Shown in pieces: positions 53,615-62,731 of a stretch of 64,000 nucleotides of DNA. Position 1 is the stretch's first letter. The number at the start of each line of letters is the position of its first letter. Source of the DNA: Bermanella sp047621325 (GTDB lineage Bacteria > Pseudomonadota > Gammaproteobacteria > Pseudomonadales > Oceanobacteraceae); contig JBLHLT010000004.1 of assembly GCA_047621325.1 (NCBI GenBank), positions 146,728-210,727 on the forward strand, written 5' to 3'. A program made the translations under genes and the position numbers. The notes beneath the pieces were generated by a model. That model did no database searches. It saw only the letters and a program-made list of their open reading frames with translations, and was not told the origin of the DNA.

Positions 53615-55543
53615 ATGCTTAATTCCGATAGCTTAGCTCAGCTCAAAGCGCTGAAATCCGATATTCAGACACAGCAAGAAACCAAATTAAAGCAAGGCAC
53701 CGTTCGCGGTAGCCAAGGCCGATTTGGGTTTGTTGTCACTGATGAGGGTGACTCCTTCTTCTTAGCCCCAGATGAAATGGCAAAGGTCTTTCCTGGTGAT
53801 GTGATTCAATTCACTGAAACCACTGACGACAAAGACAAGGTTCAAGCGGTTCCCGAAAAACTGATTAGTACCGTCTTTAAACAATGCACCGGTCGCTTCC
53901 AACGCCGAGGCAAAGCTCAGTTTGTCGAGCCAGACACCCAAGGCAGCACCCACTGGTTATACATTCCACCAGATGCATGCGAAGGCCTCGAAGACAACGA
54001 CTGGGTAAAATGCGAAATCACCCGCCACCCGTTCAGCAATGGCAAACCTCAAGGTAAAATTATCGAAAAAATCGGTCAACTAACCGATGCAGGATTCGAA
54101 CGCCAATACGCCATTGAAAAATTCAAGCTTAGCTATGAATGGCCAGAAACCACATTTTCAGAATTGGCATTACTAGCCGAAGAAAATATCGAAGCCATGG
54201 CCGCAGGCCGTGAAGACTTAACCCACATTCCTTACGTCACCATAGACAGCGAACATACACGTGACATGGATGATGCATTATTTGCACAAGCGACCGACAC
54301 TGGCTGGTTATTAAGCATTGCCATTGCCGACCCAAGCAGCTGGTTTGGCATGAACACCAACCTAGACCAAGAAGCCGCCCGTCGCTGCAATTCGTTATAT
54401 TTTCCGGGCCGCAGCTTACCAATGCTGCCACAAGAGTTATCGAACGGCTTATGCTCGTTATTAGAAAACAAAAACCGTTTAGCCCTCGTATGCGATATTC
54501 AACTAGACAAACAAGGTGCGGTAACGGGCTTTGAATTTAAAGAAGCACTGGTACGTTCACAAGGTAAATTAAACTACCTGCAAGTTACCCAGTTTATTGA
54601 TGGTGACCAATCGGTTGTTGACCCGTCGCTATGTGAGCACATCACACAATTGCACCAAGCAACCCGCGCATTAAACCAATATCGCCAAGCACATAATTTG
54701 ATTATGGAAGACCGCGCTGACTACTATTTAACAGTGGGCGATAACGGCAAGTTACAAACCATTTATAAAGCTGAACGCAACAGTGCACAAAAATTAGTAG
54801 AAGAAGCTATGTTAGTGGCTAACATCTGCTGTGCTCGTCATTTACAAACCCTAAGCAATGGTATTTTCATCCAGCACCCAGGGTTTCGTACCGAGCGCAT
54901 TGGTGACATCAAAACCATTATCGAACAGCAAGGTATTGAATTTGAGGGCGACTTCACCACAGCAGAAGGTTACAAGGCATTTATTAAAGCCGTTGAAGCT
55001 AAAACACTTGAGCTACCTATCAAAAGTATTTTAAGTCGCTTCTTAACCCGCAGCGAATTCAGCCAAGAAGTTGGCCCGCATACGGGTATGGGGTTTGATT
55101 GTTACACCACGTTTACCTCTCCTATTCGTAAATACAACGATCTTTTAGTGCACCGTATTATTAAGAGCCACCTGAACGATCAGAAGGCTCCAGAGATAAA
55201 CGATGAAATGATCGAACGTTTACAACAAGGTTTATTCTCTGGTCGTCAAGCGGTTAACCTAGCAGAGAACTGGTTGAAGTTACAATTTTTAGAAAATTTA
55301 CCGCAAAAAGAATTTGCCGGTAAAATTGTGCAAACCAACATTGGCGGCTGCACCGTTCAATTAGTCGATTTTGGCATTGATGGTTTTGTTGACTTACGTA
55401 AAAGCAAAAAACGTTTGAATTTTGACAAAATTTACTTACGTCATAGCAACGATGATACAAGCTACCAGCTTGACCAAGAAGTCACCGTGACAATTAAAAA
55501 CTTGGATATTCAAGGGCGTAAATTGGACTTATCGTTCGTATAA
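53615..55543 (+). CDS. rnb: Exoribonuclease II (RNB family)
   Basis: A 642-residue 3'-5' exoribonuclease. I take the ATG giving MLNSDSLAQLKALKSD because the E. coli RNase II N-terminus aligns here; ten further upstream codons begin with GTG. Two cold-shock domains lie at about 35-190, the RNB core at about 200-530 with the acidic active site YVTIDSEHTRDMDDALFA and later HTGMGFDCYTTFTSPIRKYND, and an S1 domain at the end (GCTVQLVDFGIDGFVDLR). RNase II lacks the long basic tail of RNase R, as here. It degrades unstructured mRNA. A terminator follows. Confidence 0.93.
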   Translation: MLNSDSLAQLKALKSDIQTQQETKLKQGTVRGSQGRFGFVVTDEGDSFFLAPDEMAKVFPGDVIQFTETTDDKDKVQAVPEKLISTVFKQCTGRFQRRGKAQFVEPDTQGSTHWLYIPPDACEGLEDNDWVKCEITRHPFSNGKPQGKIIEKIGQLTDAGFERQYAIEKFKLSYEWPETTFSELALLAEENIEAMAAGREDLTHIPYVTIDSEHTRDMDDALFAQATDTGWLLSIAIADPSSWFGMNTNLDQEAARRCNSLYFPGRSLPMLPQELSNGLCSLLENKNRLALVCDIQLDKQGAVTGFEFKEALVRSQGKLNYLQVTQFIDGDQSVVDPSLCEHITQLHQATRALNQYRQAHNLIMEDRADYYLTVGDNGKLQTIYKAERNSAQKLVEEAMLVANICCARHLQTLSNGIFIQHPGFRTERIGDIKTIIEQQGIEFEGDFTTAEGYKAFIKAVEAKTLELPIKSILSRFLTRSEFSQEVGPHTGMGFDCYTTFTSPIRKYNDLLVHRIIKSHLNDQKAPEINDEMIERLQQGLFSGRQAVNLAENWLKLQFLENLPQKEFAGKIVQTNIGGCTVQLVDFGIDGFVDLRKSKKRLNFDKIYLRHSNDDTSYQLDQEVTVTIKNLDIQGRKLDLSFV

Positions 55544-55572
55544 TTTCAAGAGACAACCGTGTTACTCAACCT

Positions 55573-55605
55573 AAAAGCGAATCTTGATTAAGATTCGCTT
55601 TTTTT
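55573..55605 (+). terminator. Intrinsic terminator of the RNase II gene
   Basis: AGCGAATCTT (55576-55585) and AAGATTCGCT (55590-55599) form a perfect 10-bp stem with loop GATT, followed by T to 55605. It starts 30 bp after the stop codon. Confidence 0.92.
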
Positions 55606-55717
55606 ATACTCCCTACTTTCACACCCTCTCGATTGCGCCTTTTTTTCGTTTCATTAAACATGCAACTCCCCGCTGACTCGGATTTCGGATGACAAAGCCT
55701 TACAAGTGAAACATTAG

Positions 55718-55978
55718 TACAATACTGCAAATTGGCTAGCGTCTGTGGGTATGCGGATGAATACGCTGACGCCGTTTCTTTCTCTTTCTAAATTTAAAGA
55801 AGATCAAATCGGTACCGCTGATTTTGAAGAACACTCAACGACTTCAGTGGGGTTACGTTATGACTTCCACCCTCAAGCAGCCTTTAAAGTACAATTTGAT
55901 GACATCAAAGATGAAGGCACATTAGCACTAGAGGGCGACGCGCAAGCGCTTACCTTTGGTATCGACTTAGTATTTTAA
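55718..55978 (+). pseudogene. C-terminal remnant of an outer-membrane porin
   Basis: The open stretch after the TAG at 55715 reads like the last strands of a beta-barrel: WLASVGMRMNTLTPFLSLSK, then SVGLRYDFHPQAAFKVQFDD, and a terminal Phe (GIDLVF) as in outer-membrane proteins. Similarity to a barrel begins before the first possible start (GTG at 55745), there is no signal peptide, and only about 77-87 codons remain of a protein normally several hundred long. Truncation is therefore likely. The downstream PstS-like gene is the usual partner of such porins in marine gammaproteobacteria, as far as I know. Confidence 0.65.
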
Positions 55979-55990
55979 AGGAGAATAACA

Positions 55991-56410
55991 ATGAAATTTA
56001 AAAATTTAGTTTTTACAGTGTTATTCGTACTTCTTTCTCAAGTCGCACAGGGAGAAATTGCGGTTGTAGTACACCCATCTAACAGCGCAAGCACATTAGA
56101 TGCCGCTACAATACAACTATTATTTTTGGGTAAATTAAATGCGTTTCCTGATGGGCAAAAATCAATACCTCTATCACTAAGTGATAGTCACCCTATTCGG
56201 TTAGAATTTAATTCATCCGTGCTGAAAAAAACTGAAGGACAGTACAAGGCATTTTGGTCAAAAATGATGTTCACGGGTAAAGGCATCCCGCCTAAAGAGC
56301 AACCAAGCGGTAAAGAAATCTTAGATCTAGTGTCGAAAAACCCTAATATGATTGGGTATATGGATGCATCTGAGGTTGATGGTTCTGTGAAAGTTGTTGC
56401 TAAGTTTTAG
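55991..56410 (+). CDS. Small PstS-like periplasmic substrate-binding-domain protein
   Basis: A 139-residue exported protein with GGAG before the ATG and a signal peptide ending at VAQG. The mature chain resembles the first lobe of PstS-like phosphate-binding proteins: IAVVVHPSNSASTLDAATIQ, LFLGKLNAFPDG, FWSKMMFTGKGIPPKEQPSG and a last VSKNPNMIGYMDAS. Such short single-lobe members are common beside porins. Whether it binds phosphate is unknown. It lies 12 bp after the porin remnant. Confidence 0.8.
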   Translation: MKFKNLVFTVLFVLLSQVAQGEIAVVVHPSNSASTLDAATIQLLFLGKLNAFPDGQKSIPLSLSDSHPIRLEFNSSVLKKTEGQYKAFWSKMMFTGKGIPPKEQPSGKEILDLVSKNPNMIGYMDASEVDGSVKVVAKF

Positions 56411-56637
56411 TCTGTAGACGTGCCCTTCCTTGATTGTAATGTTATTGAGGATTGGGCAACCATTAGACGGGGGGTTGTAACGAGACGTATATCTAAAATG
56501 TAAAACCCGTTACACCATAAAGCATACATACATCCATTATTAATATCAGCCCTTTCTTCTGTTATAAAAGTAATAAAATAACCCACTAACAGCGCTACAG
56601 AAGTAAACGTACAACAATGAATTACTATTTCTACGAT

Positions 56638-57357
56638 CTACAACTCTCGTAAACTCACCTGTAATCGGCACGTTTTACGGCGTTTATCTAATTCTTTATG
56701 CTTCGACAATTCATTAAAAAAATCCGCTTTTGAACGACCGCATCGATACAAGCTGACAATGGCGTTATCATATAACGGGTGACGCATAATATAGCCTTGA
56801 TCAAAATCGTGTTGGGTTTGTTTAAGCTGTTTTAATTGATTCGCACCAATGGTGTTCATACTCAAAACACCGTCATTGGTTAATACGTTTTGATAGAGCG
56901 AAAAAACGGTATCAAACCCTACTTCTCGTTCCGGCTCACCATTAACATGCTGAAATACATCATCTAAAACCCAATCAAATTGGGTATTAATATTTGATAA
57001 AGTTTCATAAGCATCACCATGAATCACCGTGACGTCTTTTGGTAATTTGAAAAACCGTTTTGCTATTTTAATGTGCAAAGCTTCGCGCTCAACACACGTG
57101 ATTTTACATTGCGGGAAAAAATAACGAATCAAATGCACAACCGTGCCGCCACCTAAACCCAGCACTAAAACATGACGCGGTGGCTTATTTAAGAAAAAAC
57201 CGGGCAACACCAATAAATCCCAAATGGCACCGGAGATCGGATGCAATGGGTTATATTGACTATGTAATACGCCGTTACTATACAAACGCACACTGGCGCC
57301 AGCATTACGCACTTCATAGTCATCTTGGCCTTGCTGTTTGGCATATATCACAGCCAT
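56638..57357 (-). CDS. Spermidine-synthase-like (SpeE fold) protein
   Basis: A 239-residue Rossmann-fold protein of the polyamine-synthase group. VLVLGLGGGTVVHLIRYFFP is the nucleotide loop, TCVEREALHIKIAKRFF the acidic strand, and DWVLDDVFQHVNGEPE the catalytic region. The usual D-x-x-D gatekeeper arrangement of true spermidine synthases is not evident; many relatives are unassigned methyltransferases. It starts 9 bp after the tcdA stop on the same strand. No SAM decarboxylase is nearby, so polyamine synthesis is not supported by context. Confidence 0.75.
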   Translation of the reverse strand: MAVIYAKQQGQDDYEVRNAGASVRLYSNGVLHSQYNPLHPISGAIWDLLVLPGFFLNKPPRHVLVLGLGGGTVVHLIRYFFPQCKITCVEREALHIKIAKRFFKLPKDVTVIHGDAYETLSNINTQFDWVLDDVFQHVNGEPEREVGFDTVFSLYQNVLTNDGVLSMNTIGANQLKQLKQTQHDFDQGYIMRHPLYDNAIVSLYRCGRSKADFFNELSKHKELDKRRKTCRLQVSLREL

Positions 57358-57366
57358 ATTGAATCC

Positions 57367-58161
57367 TTAGGGCTGCGCCTTTTGGGCCAATTTCTCCGCC
57401 ACTTTAGCCGCCGCCACAAAACCAAAACTGGCGGTCACCATGGTGGCTGCACCAAAACCACCTGAGCAGTCCATTTTTACAGGTCCATCTGTGAAACTTT
57501 TCTCTAAACACACAGAGCCATCCGGTTGTGGGTACCTTAATTGTTCTGTGGAATACACGCAGTGGATCGAATAATTACGTTTAGTATTGCGGGAATAACC
57601 ATATTCACGACGTAAAAGAGTGCGTACTTTTTTTGCCAAGGGGTCATTGTGGGTTTTATTTAAATCACCGACAGTAATTTTGCTCGGATCAGTTTGCCCA
57701 CCGGCCGCGCCCGTCATAATCAAAGGCACCTTGTTGCGTCGACACCATACCGCTAAAGCCGCTTTGACCTTAGGTGAGTCGATCGCATCAATCACATAAT
57801 CCATACCTGTTAAGTATTGGCTCATATTCTCTGGTGTTAAAAAGTCCATTATGGGATTAACAATCAGTTCGGGATTAATATCGGTTAGTCGAGCGGCTGT
57901 CGCATCCGTTTTTAATTGGCCCACCGTGGATTTAAGAGTGTGCAGTTGACGATTGGTATTACTGATACAAATATCGTCCATATCAATTAAATGAATTTCA
58001 CCAAAGCCTGTGCGCGCTAATGCCTCAGCGGCCCACGAACCAACCCCGCCCACACCAATTACCGCAACTTTACTGCGCTGAAACACTTCAAGCGCCGATA
58101 AACCATACAAGCGGGCTATACCGGCAAAACGATCTTGATAACTCACATCTCTAACCCACAT
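57367..58161 (-). CDS. tcdA: tRNA threonylcarbamoyladenosine dehydratase TcdA
   Basis: A 264-residue E1-like enzyme (also CsdL, YgdL). The start MWVRDVSYQDRFAGIARLYG is the TcdA signature; VAVIGVGGVGSWAAEALARTG is the ATP loop, IDMDDICISNTNRQLHT follows, and DYVIDAIDSPKVK holds the acidic catalytic site. It cyclises the t6A side chain at position 37 of ANN-decoding tRNAs. Length is normal. It leads a two-gene unit with the SpeE-like gene. Confidence 0.94.
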   Translation of the reverse strand: MWVRDVSYQDRFAGIARLYGLSALEVFQRSKVAVIGVGGVGSWAAEALARTGFGEIHLIDMDDICISNTNRQLHTLKSTVGQLKTDATAARLTDINPELIVNPIMDFLTPENMSQYLTGMDYVIDAIDSPKVKAALAVWCRRNKVPLIMTGAAGGQTDPSKITVGDLNKTHNDPLAKKVRTLLRREYGYSRNTKRNYSIHCVYSTEQLRYPQPDGSVCLEKSFTDGPVKMDCSGGFGAATMVTASFGFVAAAKVAEKLAQKAQP

Positions 58162-58460
58162 ATTACAAGGGCGGCATTATATCAGCCAAACCTCAAAGCC
58201 AAAGAGTTTGCGTAACATCTCTTCATTTATTTTTGTCTGAAATACGGCATAAATCAGCGCCTTAATAACAATTAGTTACTAATAACCAACACTTAATAAA
58301 CATTTAATTTTTAACAGATGTGGATAATGGCCAGCCAATGGTGATTCAGTACATTTGAACCACTTTGTTATTGCGAATACGGGTTCATTCTTTAAAATGT
58401 GAAATTCGGCCCTGAGCATAACAACAATAACCCACTACTTAAGTCGTAATCGTGGCAGGT
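58162..58460. other. Intergenic region between tcdA and AraC-type gene
   Basis: About 300 bases separating divergent genes. It is AT-rich, without a frame of note. It should contain both promoters; none is clear enough to mark. Confidence 0.35.
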
Positions 58461-59543
58461 ATGAACGAAAATCAATACATGAATATTTATTCGAATACGG
58501 ATTGTCATCTATCTGTTCTCGGCGACCAACCTTATCCCTCATATGAGCTGCGCAATATTGTTCGGTATTTAGACAATACACAGGGCATGAGCAGCGATGC
58601 ACTGCTCAAACATGTAAACCTAACCAAACTGACATTAGAAGACAACAGCATCCCTGTTTATAAAGTTTTGGCTGCCATGAAATTCTGCGCACAAAGTTTT
58701 GGCCCAATTTTAGGTGCCAGAATCGGTAGCACTTACCAAGTAAGCGATTTAGGCGTATTCGGATATGCTATCGCTTCGACACAAACCCTCGAACAAGCTA
58801 TTCAAATCGAACGTAAGTACTACCCACTACTGGGTAATATATTAAAGCGCGGAAGTACTCTGCAAGAACAACTCATGTGCGAGACTATGTACAACATACA
58901 GAATCTTGACGATGACACATTTTCATTTTTTATCGCACTTGGTAATTCATCACGCATGCAAATTGCTCGTAGTATTTTTGGAAATGATTTGAGATATCAC
59001 AGTGTTTCTTTCAGTTTTGATGACGAAAAAAACAAAGCGGAATATGAAGCCATTTATGGCTGCCCAGTTGAATTCAATACCAAGCAAAATAGTTGGACTA
59101 TTGAACGAGCGCAATTTAGCCGCGAACGAAAACAACAGAATTACGCCGATATCAGTCAGTATCTACCTGACTGCAACGAGCTCGTCGCTAGCCTCAAGCA
59201 AGATAACTCACTCGTAAATGAAATACAGCAGATATTAATCAGCTGCGCCGGCGATTACCCCGACATCGAAATGCTCGCCAGTGCATTTAACGTCAGCGCA
59301 AGAACATTACGCCGTCAATTAGCCAGCATTGGAACCTCTTACCAAAAAATTCTTAACAAGGTTCGCTGTCAGCTCTCAATTGAGTACCTCACACGAACTG
59401 AACTGTCGATTGAAACTATCTCGAGTTTAATTGGATTTCGTGACGTGACCAATTTCCGCCACGCATTCAAGAAATGGGTCGGCCAAACACCGAATTACTA
59501 TCGTAAAACCTATAAACAAAAACCCATTTCACCGCATGTGTGA
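58461..59543 (+). CDS. AraC family transcriptional regulator
   Basis: About 360 residues; an in-frame GTG at 58452 and a later ATG at 58479 are other possible starts. The N-terminal two-thirds is the OruR-like sensing domain (ILGARIGSTYQVSDLGVFGY). The DNA-binding domain (about 265-355) has EMLASAFNVSARTLRRQL and ELSIETISSLIGFRDVTNFRHAF, then KKWVGQTPNYYR. It is of the same type as the regulator at 8351. It lies 93 bp before the beta-helix gene, and a palindrome sits between, so it likely controls the downstream envelope genes. Confidence 0.9.
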   Translation: MNENQYMNIYSNTDCHLSVLGDQPYPSYELRNIVRYLDNTQGMSSDALLKHVNLTKLTLEDNSIPVYKVLAAMKFCAQSFGPILGARIGSTYQVSDLGVFGYAIASTQTLEQAIQIERKYYPLLGNILKRGSTLQEQLMCETMYNIQNLDDDTFSFFIALGNSSRMQIARSIFGNDLRYHSVSFSFDDEKNKAEYEAIYGCPVEFNTKQNSWTIERAQFSRERKQQNYADISQYLPDCNELVASLKQDNSLVNEIQQILISCAGDYPDIEMLASAFNVSARTLRRQLASIGTSYQKILNKVRCQLSIEYLTRTELSIETISSLIGFRDVTNFRHAFKKWVGQTPNYYRKTYKQKPISPHV

Positions 59544-59568
59544 CATTTGGCCACACGGCCAAATATCA
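59541..59568. promoter_or_regulatory. Palindrome between AraC-type gene and beta-helix gene
   Basis: ATTTGGCC (59545-59552) and GGCCAAAT (59557-59564) are perfect inverses with spacer ACAC; with outer TGA/TCA it becomes 28 bp with one mismatch. It overlaps the stop of the araC-like gene and is 68 bp before the beta-helix ATG. No T-tract follows, so an operator is preferred over a terminator. Confidence 0.5.
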
Positions 59569-59636
59569 CCTGCCTAATTTACGCCAGCCTTATTATTCTC
59601 TATTCACGACAAGATCGTGAAATGAGGGTAATAATA

Positions 59637-61433
59637 ATGAAAATAATAAATAAATTAAAAATGGCAACCGCCATTGCCGCAGGCGTAACCTTAATGGGCT
59701 GTGGCAGCAGCAGCGATGATAATGATATCGCATCAAAGGTATATGATTGTGTTGACTCTTCAACCGCAGGGCAGCGTGTTATCTGTATCGGTGAAGCAAA
59801 CGATTTATCCGATGCTACCGTACAAACCGAATTAATGAATGCACTGCTTGACTCTACAACAGGCGATACATTTGTATTCCCACAAGGCCGTTATAACCTA
59901 ACACAAACCATCGCTTTCCAAGGAAAGAACGCCGATGGTATCGATGTAGATAAACTAACATTCCGTGGCGCAGGTAAAGATAAGACAATTTTTGATGTTT
60001 CAGGCGCATCCGCTGACGGGTTTAAAATAGAAGACACCGACAACATCGCGTTCGAAGATTTTGGTGTGTACGAGTCAAATAATAACGCCATTAAAGTCAT
60101 CGGTTCTAACGGCGTCATTATGCGTCGAATAGCAACCGTTTGGGAAACCGATTACCAAGCCACTAATGGTGCTTATGGTTTATACCCTGTTGAGTCTAGC
60201 AATATCCTAATCGAAGACTCTTTTGTTAAAGGCTCTGCTGATGCTGGGATTTATGTCGGCCAAAGTGATCGTATTGTTGTACGTAACAATATTGCTGAGA
60301 AAAACGTAGCAGGTATTGAAGTTGAAAACTCGACCAATGCAGACGTTTACAACAACATTGCTCGTGGTAATACTGGCGGCATATTAGTGTTCGACCTGCC
60401 CATTGGTAATGGCAAATACGGCTCTGACGTTCGTGTATTTGATAACGTAATCGAAGCTAACAATGCACCCAATTTTGCAGCTGGTTGTACTCAAGCACAA
60501 ATAGATGCCGAAACGTGCTTTGAAGGTGGCGTGCACATCGTACCACCAGGCACAGGTGTTATTGTTCTTTCAACCTCAAATGTTGAGATCTATAAAAACA
60601 CCATTACCGATCATAAGACGATTGCTGTGGCTATTACGTCTTACATGATGCCAGATGAACGTGTAGCAGAAGAACCCAACCAAAATGTTGGCACTGAAGT
60701 ATTGAAGTACACCGACATTTCAAAGTTTGCTGATAAATACCTAGATGGCTGGAGCCCATTTGTAAACGGCATCAATATTCACGATAACACCATTACAGTC
60801 GCTGATGGCATCAATGCACCTGAAGGTAAATTGATTAACGACCTGCTACTTGGTGTCGGTTCGTTACAATCTACATTAGGTGTTATCTCTGGCACTGAAC
60901 GTACCAAATTACCTGCAATTTTTTATGATGGCGCAGGCGAGCTATTATCTGTTACGCCATATGGCGATACATCTAACAGCATAATGGCCACCATCGCTGG
61001 CGGTATTGATCAAGTAGCACAAGCACTAGACGCCAATCAACTTGAAACCGCTGGTGAGCGTATTGATGGCACCGAAATAATTCCATTCACGGGTGCGCTA
61101 TACGGCGCAGACGCTTCAAGCGTTTGCCAATCAGCCAACTTAGATGAAAACAATGCAGCCGTAAGTGCAGCCGCTGTGTATCCTACAACGCCTGTAGCAG
61201 GCGGTTTTTCTGATACTGGTACACCTTACTCTAAAGTTGAAATGGCATTAGGTGCTTTGCAATTAGACACACCCGATACCGCTACAGCAATGACCCTTTC
61301 TGATTCAATCTTAAATGATGACAGCATGACGTGCTCCGATACGGCTTATAAAGGTTCTGTAAATACTGCGACCATTAACGGTGTTGAATACGGTTGTGGC
61401 TCAGATGACAACGGTGACTCCTGCTCACTTTAA
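59637..61433 (+). CDS. Lipid-anchored parallel beta-helix protein
   Basis: A 598-residue lipoprotein; the ATG at 59637 has GAGGG upstream and yields a signal with lipobox LMGC. Residues about 60-330 show repeating beta-helix turns: DNIAFEDFGVYESNNNAIKV, SNILIEDSFVKGSADAGIYV, DRIVVRNNIAEKNVAGIEVE, NADVYNNIARGNTGGILVF. Cysteines near both ends may pair. It matches the kind of protein that in Shewanella lies beside the SO2930 diheme cytochrome, and here two such cytochromes follow. Its substrate is unknown; beta-helix proteins of this sort often bind or cut polysaccharides. Confidence 0.85.
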   Translation: MKIINKLKMATAIAAGVTLMGCGSSSDDNDIASKVYDCVDSSTAGQRVICIGEANDLSDATVQTELMNALLDSTTGDTFVFPQGRYNLTQTIAFQGKNADGIDVDKLTFRGAGKDKTIFDVSGASADGFKIEDTDNIAFEDFGVYESNNNAIKVIGSNGVIMRRIATVWETDYQATNGAYGLYPVESSNILIEDSFVKGSADAGIYVGQSDRIVVRNNIAEKNVAGIEVENSTNADVYNNIARGNTGGILVFDLPIGNGKYGSDVRVFDNVIEANNAPNFAAGCTQAQIDAETCFEGGVHIVPPGTGVIVLSTSNVEIYKNTITDHKTIAVAITSYMMPDERVAEEPNQNVGTEVLKYTDISKFADKYLDGWSPFVNGINIHDNTITVADGINAPEGKLINDLLLGVGSLQSTLGVISGTERTKLPAIFYDGAGELLSVTPYGDTSNSIMATIAGGIDQVAQALDANQLETAGERIDGTEIIPFTGALYGADASSVCQSANLDENNAAVSAAAVYPTTPVAGGFSDTGTPYSKVEMALGALQLDTPDTATAMTLSDSILNDDSMTCSDTAYKGSVNTATINGVEYGCGSDDNGDSCSL

Positions 61434-61444
61434 CCTCTCACTTT

Positions 61445-61469
61445 AGGAGGGCGTTGCCCTCCTTTAATT
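61445..61469 (+). terminator. Terminator after the beta-helix gene
   Basis: AGGAGGGC (61445-61452) pairs with GCCCTCCT (61456-61463) around GTT, followed by TTAATTT. It is 50 bp before the next ATG, so the cytochrome gene probably depends on readthrough or its own promoter. Confidence 0.75.
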
Positions 61470-61519
61470 TACTATTTCAAATACATAAACTCCGCCCCAA
61501 GCAAGATAAAGGCTGCAGT

Positions 61520-62695
61520 ATGAAACAAATAAAAAAATTATTAGCTTCAATCGCCCTATTGGGTTTAGCCGGTTGCGGTGCATCTGAAAACACCCCCGAC
61601 GAGGTCACTATTCCACGCTATTCGGCCCCTACAGATAGTATTTGCGATAACAAAATACAAGATGTGAACTGGGAAAAACTCTTAGAAGCGGATGCATCTA
61701 AACTTTCTGAATACCGTTTATTCCAAAATCAGTGTAATCCAACGGACAACCCGAATAGTCGAGGTTTAGTATATGACTTATCGATACCATTATTTTCTGA
61801 TTACACATCTAAATATCGTTTCGTTTTTATACCACCAAATCAAACAGCTAGTTATGTAGAAGGTGAAGTATTTGATTTCCCTGTAGGCTCGGTATTAGTT
61901 AAAACCTTTTCGATGCCCTCTTCCACAGAGAAAAATAGCCGTGGCTATGCCATTGAAAATGTCATTGAAACACGCTTGTTAATTAATAAATCAACAGGTT
62001 GGGTAGCCCGTGTTTACACATGGGATGATAACAAACTAGACGCAACCCAAGAGAGAAACGGCAAGCCAGTTGCCACCGTTTTAGGTCATGGTGATGAGAT
62101 TTTACAATTTGATTATGGCGTACCAGCACAAGGCCAATGCACTGAATGCCACAAAATTAAATTAGGTGAAAAAGAAAGTATCTTCTCTCCAATTGGGCCA
62201 AAAGCTCGCTACTTAAATAGTACATATGCATATGCAACGGGTGATGAAAACCAAATTGAAAAATGGATTTCTGAGGGTATTTTAGCTGGCAACATTCCCG
62301 ATGCAAGTGATCGCGAACAAGCCAAAAAATTTAATGACTATGTTGATGTAGATGCGATACCACCCAGTGAACTAGAAACTTATGCAAAGGAATGGCTCGA
62401 TATTAACTGCGCTCATTGTCATCGAAAAGACAAAGGAACGGCGTCGAATACGGCCTTTAAATCTGCCTCAAACGAAGCTTTTCAAGGTATCTGTGATGTA
62501 GCCGTTTCAGGTGCCAGTGCCAGTAACTCGATGATTGTGGTGCCGGGTTCTGCTGAAAATTCGCTTTTGTATGATCGCTTAGCATCCGAAAAAGCGGGCG
62601 AAATCATGCCCCCAATAGGTCGCACGATCACCCACACAGAAGGCACGGCTCTGGTTGCCCGCTGGATCAATAGCCTGACCGGCAGCTGTAATTAA
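61520..62695 (+). CDS. Diheme c-type cytochrome lipoprotein, SO2930 family, copy 1
   Basis: A 391-residue lipoprotein from the ATG at 61520, lipobox LAGC at residues 16-19. Two c-type heme sites are visible: CTECH (207-211) and CAHCH (297-301). Before them is a beta-rich N-terminal domain (YDLSIPLFSDYTSKYRFVFI, TGWVARVYTWDD), and after the second heme a GSAENSLLYDRL and MPPIG segment with the likely axial Met. It should be an envelope electron-transfer protein. The pairing with a beta-helix lipoprotein is recurrent in related bacteria; its partner reaction is unknown. Confidence 0.9.
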   Translation: MKQIKKLLASIALLGLAGCGASENTPDEVTIPRYSAPTDSICDNKIQDVNWEKLLEADASKLSEYRLFQNQCNPTDNPNSRGLVYDLSIPLFSDYTSKYRFVFIPPNQTASYVEGEVFDFPVGSVLVKTFSMPSSTEKNSRGYAIENVIETRLLINKSTGWVARVYTWDDNKLDATQERNGKPVATVLGHGDEILQFDYGVPAQGQCTECHKIKLGEKESIFSPIGPKARYLNSTYAYATGDENQIEKWISEGILAGNIPDASDREQAKKFNDYVDVDAIPPSELETYAKEWLDINCAHCHRKDKGTASNTAFKSASNEAFQGICDVAVSGASASNSMIVVPGSAENSLLYDRLASEKAGEIMPPIGRTITHTEGTALVARWINSLTGSCN

Positions 62696-62708
62696 TCAAC
62701 ATGGACGC

Positions 62709-62728
62709 AAGGGGGCTCGCCCCCTTTT
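62709..62728 (+). terminator. Terminator between the two diheme cytochrome genes
   Basis: AAGGGGGC (62709-62716) and GCCCCCTT (62719-62726) form a tight hairpin followed by TTTT. The T-tract ends 3 bp before the next ATG (62732), leaving no room for a normal ribosome site. Confidence 0.75.
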
Positions 62729-62731
62729 CTT

